Source: Selaginella moellendorffii (taxonomy: Eukaryota > Streptophyta > Lycopodiopsida > Selaginellales > Selaginellaceae). Taken from it: a stretch of 50,793 nt of DNA. The stretch is from assembly GCF_000143415.4 (NCBI RefSeq), contig NW_003314278.1, positions 1,098,122-1,148,914 on the forward strand, read 5' to 3'. The notes below the pieces were generated by a model that saw only the letters and a program-made list of their open reading frames with translations, ran no database searches and had not been told where the DNA came from. Both the position numbers and the translations under genes were made by a program. Shown in pieces: positions 49,926 to 50,793 of this stretch (position 1 is the first letter of the stretch; every line of letters begins with the position of its first letter).

Positions 49926-50793
49926 TGTAAGCCACAAATTTTTCCTTTCTAATTTGCCAACTTACCTCGTCTATCCGACCTCCACTGCCTTGGCTTGTGC
50001 TAAGTTCCCTTTCCAAGGTTCTCGCCTATTGTACCAGCTCCTACTTGGTCCTACTTGCTTTCAGCTACTCACTGCATGAGCAACAGAGTGTTAGCCATCC
50101 ATCTACGGATTCCCAAATCTCTCCCAATCCCCCTCCCCGGGTTAGACTGGACTTAAGGTTCGGCTACACTCCCCACAAGCACAAGCAGCCAAGCACACTA
50201 AGCCTCTAAGTTCCTAACACCCCTTGGTACAACAAGACTTGATCATGGGACCCTCTAAATCCCAAGCCTTGGGTGCAGCACTTGCTTCGGGACATCGGGG
50301 CGAAACACCGTGGCCTAACGGCCCGGTATGGGTACCTCTACCCCCCCACTTCCATCCTGAAGGGAAGGCCCAAGCCCCTAGGAAGGGCGAGGACCAATGA
50401 GCCGCAAGGTACTCAAGTGGGGCACCACTCCACATGAGCCGGGAGCACCGCAGTCGGTTTCCCTTTCGGGAGTGGGAGCTGCTCTTGAACACTTCCCTGG
50501 GTGGCCCCTCCGGCACCACCCAAGCCCATGCTCACTCCCACCCAAGGCCCCTCGGTCCCAGTCCCAACCTCAAGTCAGTTTGGGAGCCCCACTGGAGAGT
50601 CCCTTCTAAACTGGTTCCTGGACCTCACTATCCCTACTATACTTTTGGAACCCCCTTGTAAGGAACCAACTCGCCGAGGTGTCGTACGCTAAAGGAACCC
50701 CGAAAGCATGACCAAAATGACAAAGAGTTCATCGGATGGGACCAAGTCAAAGATGTTCGAGTCCAAGACCGACTCTAGGACCGAGTTCGAGAT
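49926..50793 (-). repeat. LTR of the right-end gypsy element, continues past the window
   Basis: The boundary is TGTAAGCCACAAATTTTTCC on the plus strand, close to TGTAAGTGACTAATTTTTCC at 263. Further blocks match the solo LTR in order: gaaacaccgtggcct (50304 and 855), gaacacttc (50487 and 1038), ctactatacttttggaaccc (50634 and 1180). The solo copy's length implies ~1.4 kb, so some 500 bp lies outside. Confidence 0.8.

Larger units (their letters stand above)
48212..50793 (-). mobile_element. Gypsy element, 5' half (LTR, gag, protease), minus strand
   Basis: Read leftwards: LTR (from beyond the window to 49926), primer-binding site, gag, zinc knuckle, protease, then an abrupt end at 48212 against SEC16-like sequence. 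RT, RNase H, integrase and the second LTR are absent. It is of the same family as the solo LTR at 263-1657 and the gag fragment at 44627. Confidence 0.85.

Overview
This window looks like a repeat-rich, heterochromatin-like stretch of a land-plant nuclear genome. The plant signatures are a DYW-class pentatricopeptide repeat (PPR) gene, an OSB-type PDF motif, plant-type RRP5, SEC16 and alpha-L-fucosidase (GH29) sequences, plant rRNA, and LTR elements with the initiator-Met tRNA primer-binding site TGGTATCGGAGC. Short introns and many nearly intronless PPR sequences suggest a lycophyte such as Selaginella. That placement is inference, not something the sequence proves. No gene in the window looks fully intact. 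Almost everything is a retrotransposon, a broken host gene or a ribosomal relic.

Layout. 1-8.2 kb: decayed Ty3/gypsy polyproteins, one split by a 1,395-bp solo LTR, then an antisense LINE fragment carrying a reverse-transcriptase zinc finger (called LINE2 here). 10.0-15.0 kb: a direct duplication of an OSB-like gene start flanks a second, oppositely oriented LINE2 copy. Inside that copy sits a 3.2-kb gypsy element with 112-bp LTRs whose integrase segment is inverted. 15.0-17.9 kb: a PPR-DYW gene with an N-terminal OSB PDF motif, four 333-bp tandem repeats, and a solo LTR that cuts off the deaminase domain. 19.2-20.3 kb: a trihelix-like gene remnant.

20.3-34.6 kb is the most interesting part. 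It holds a 5S-like sequence, several tandem arrays (palindromic minisatellite, G-box array, spacer-like subrepeats), and then a chimeric rRNA relic in which the first ~610 nt of 18S is joined to ~800 nt of internal 25S. The 25S stops at the sequence CTCTAGTCCAACTTTGT. Directly attached there is a head-to-tail array of four non-LTR retrotransposon copies on the minus strand. Every copy has its 3' end at a 16-22 nt piece of this same 25S site. I read this as a 25S rDNA-targeted plant LINE at a site distinct from those of R1 and R2.

36.4-38.45 kb: an RRP5 3' region with recognisable introns, cut by a gypsy remnant. That remnant is interrupted by a 4.86-kb gypsy element with LTRs and a perfect CAATT target duplication. 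43.7-48.2 kb: broken host genes (a PPR piece, GH29 fucosidase, a PPR N-terminus, SEC16) lying between two same-family gag sequences. 48.2 kb to the end: the gag-protease part and LTR of a minus-strand gypsy element, of the same family as the solo LTR at the left end.
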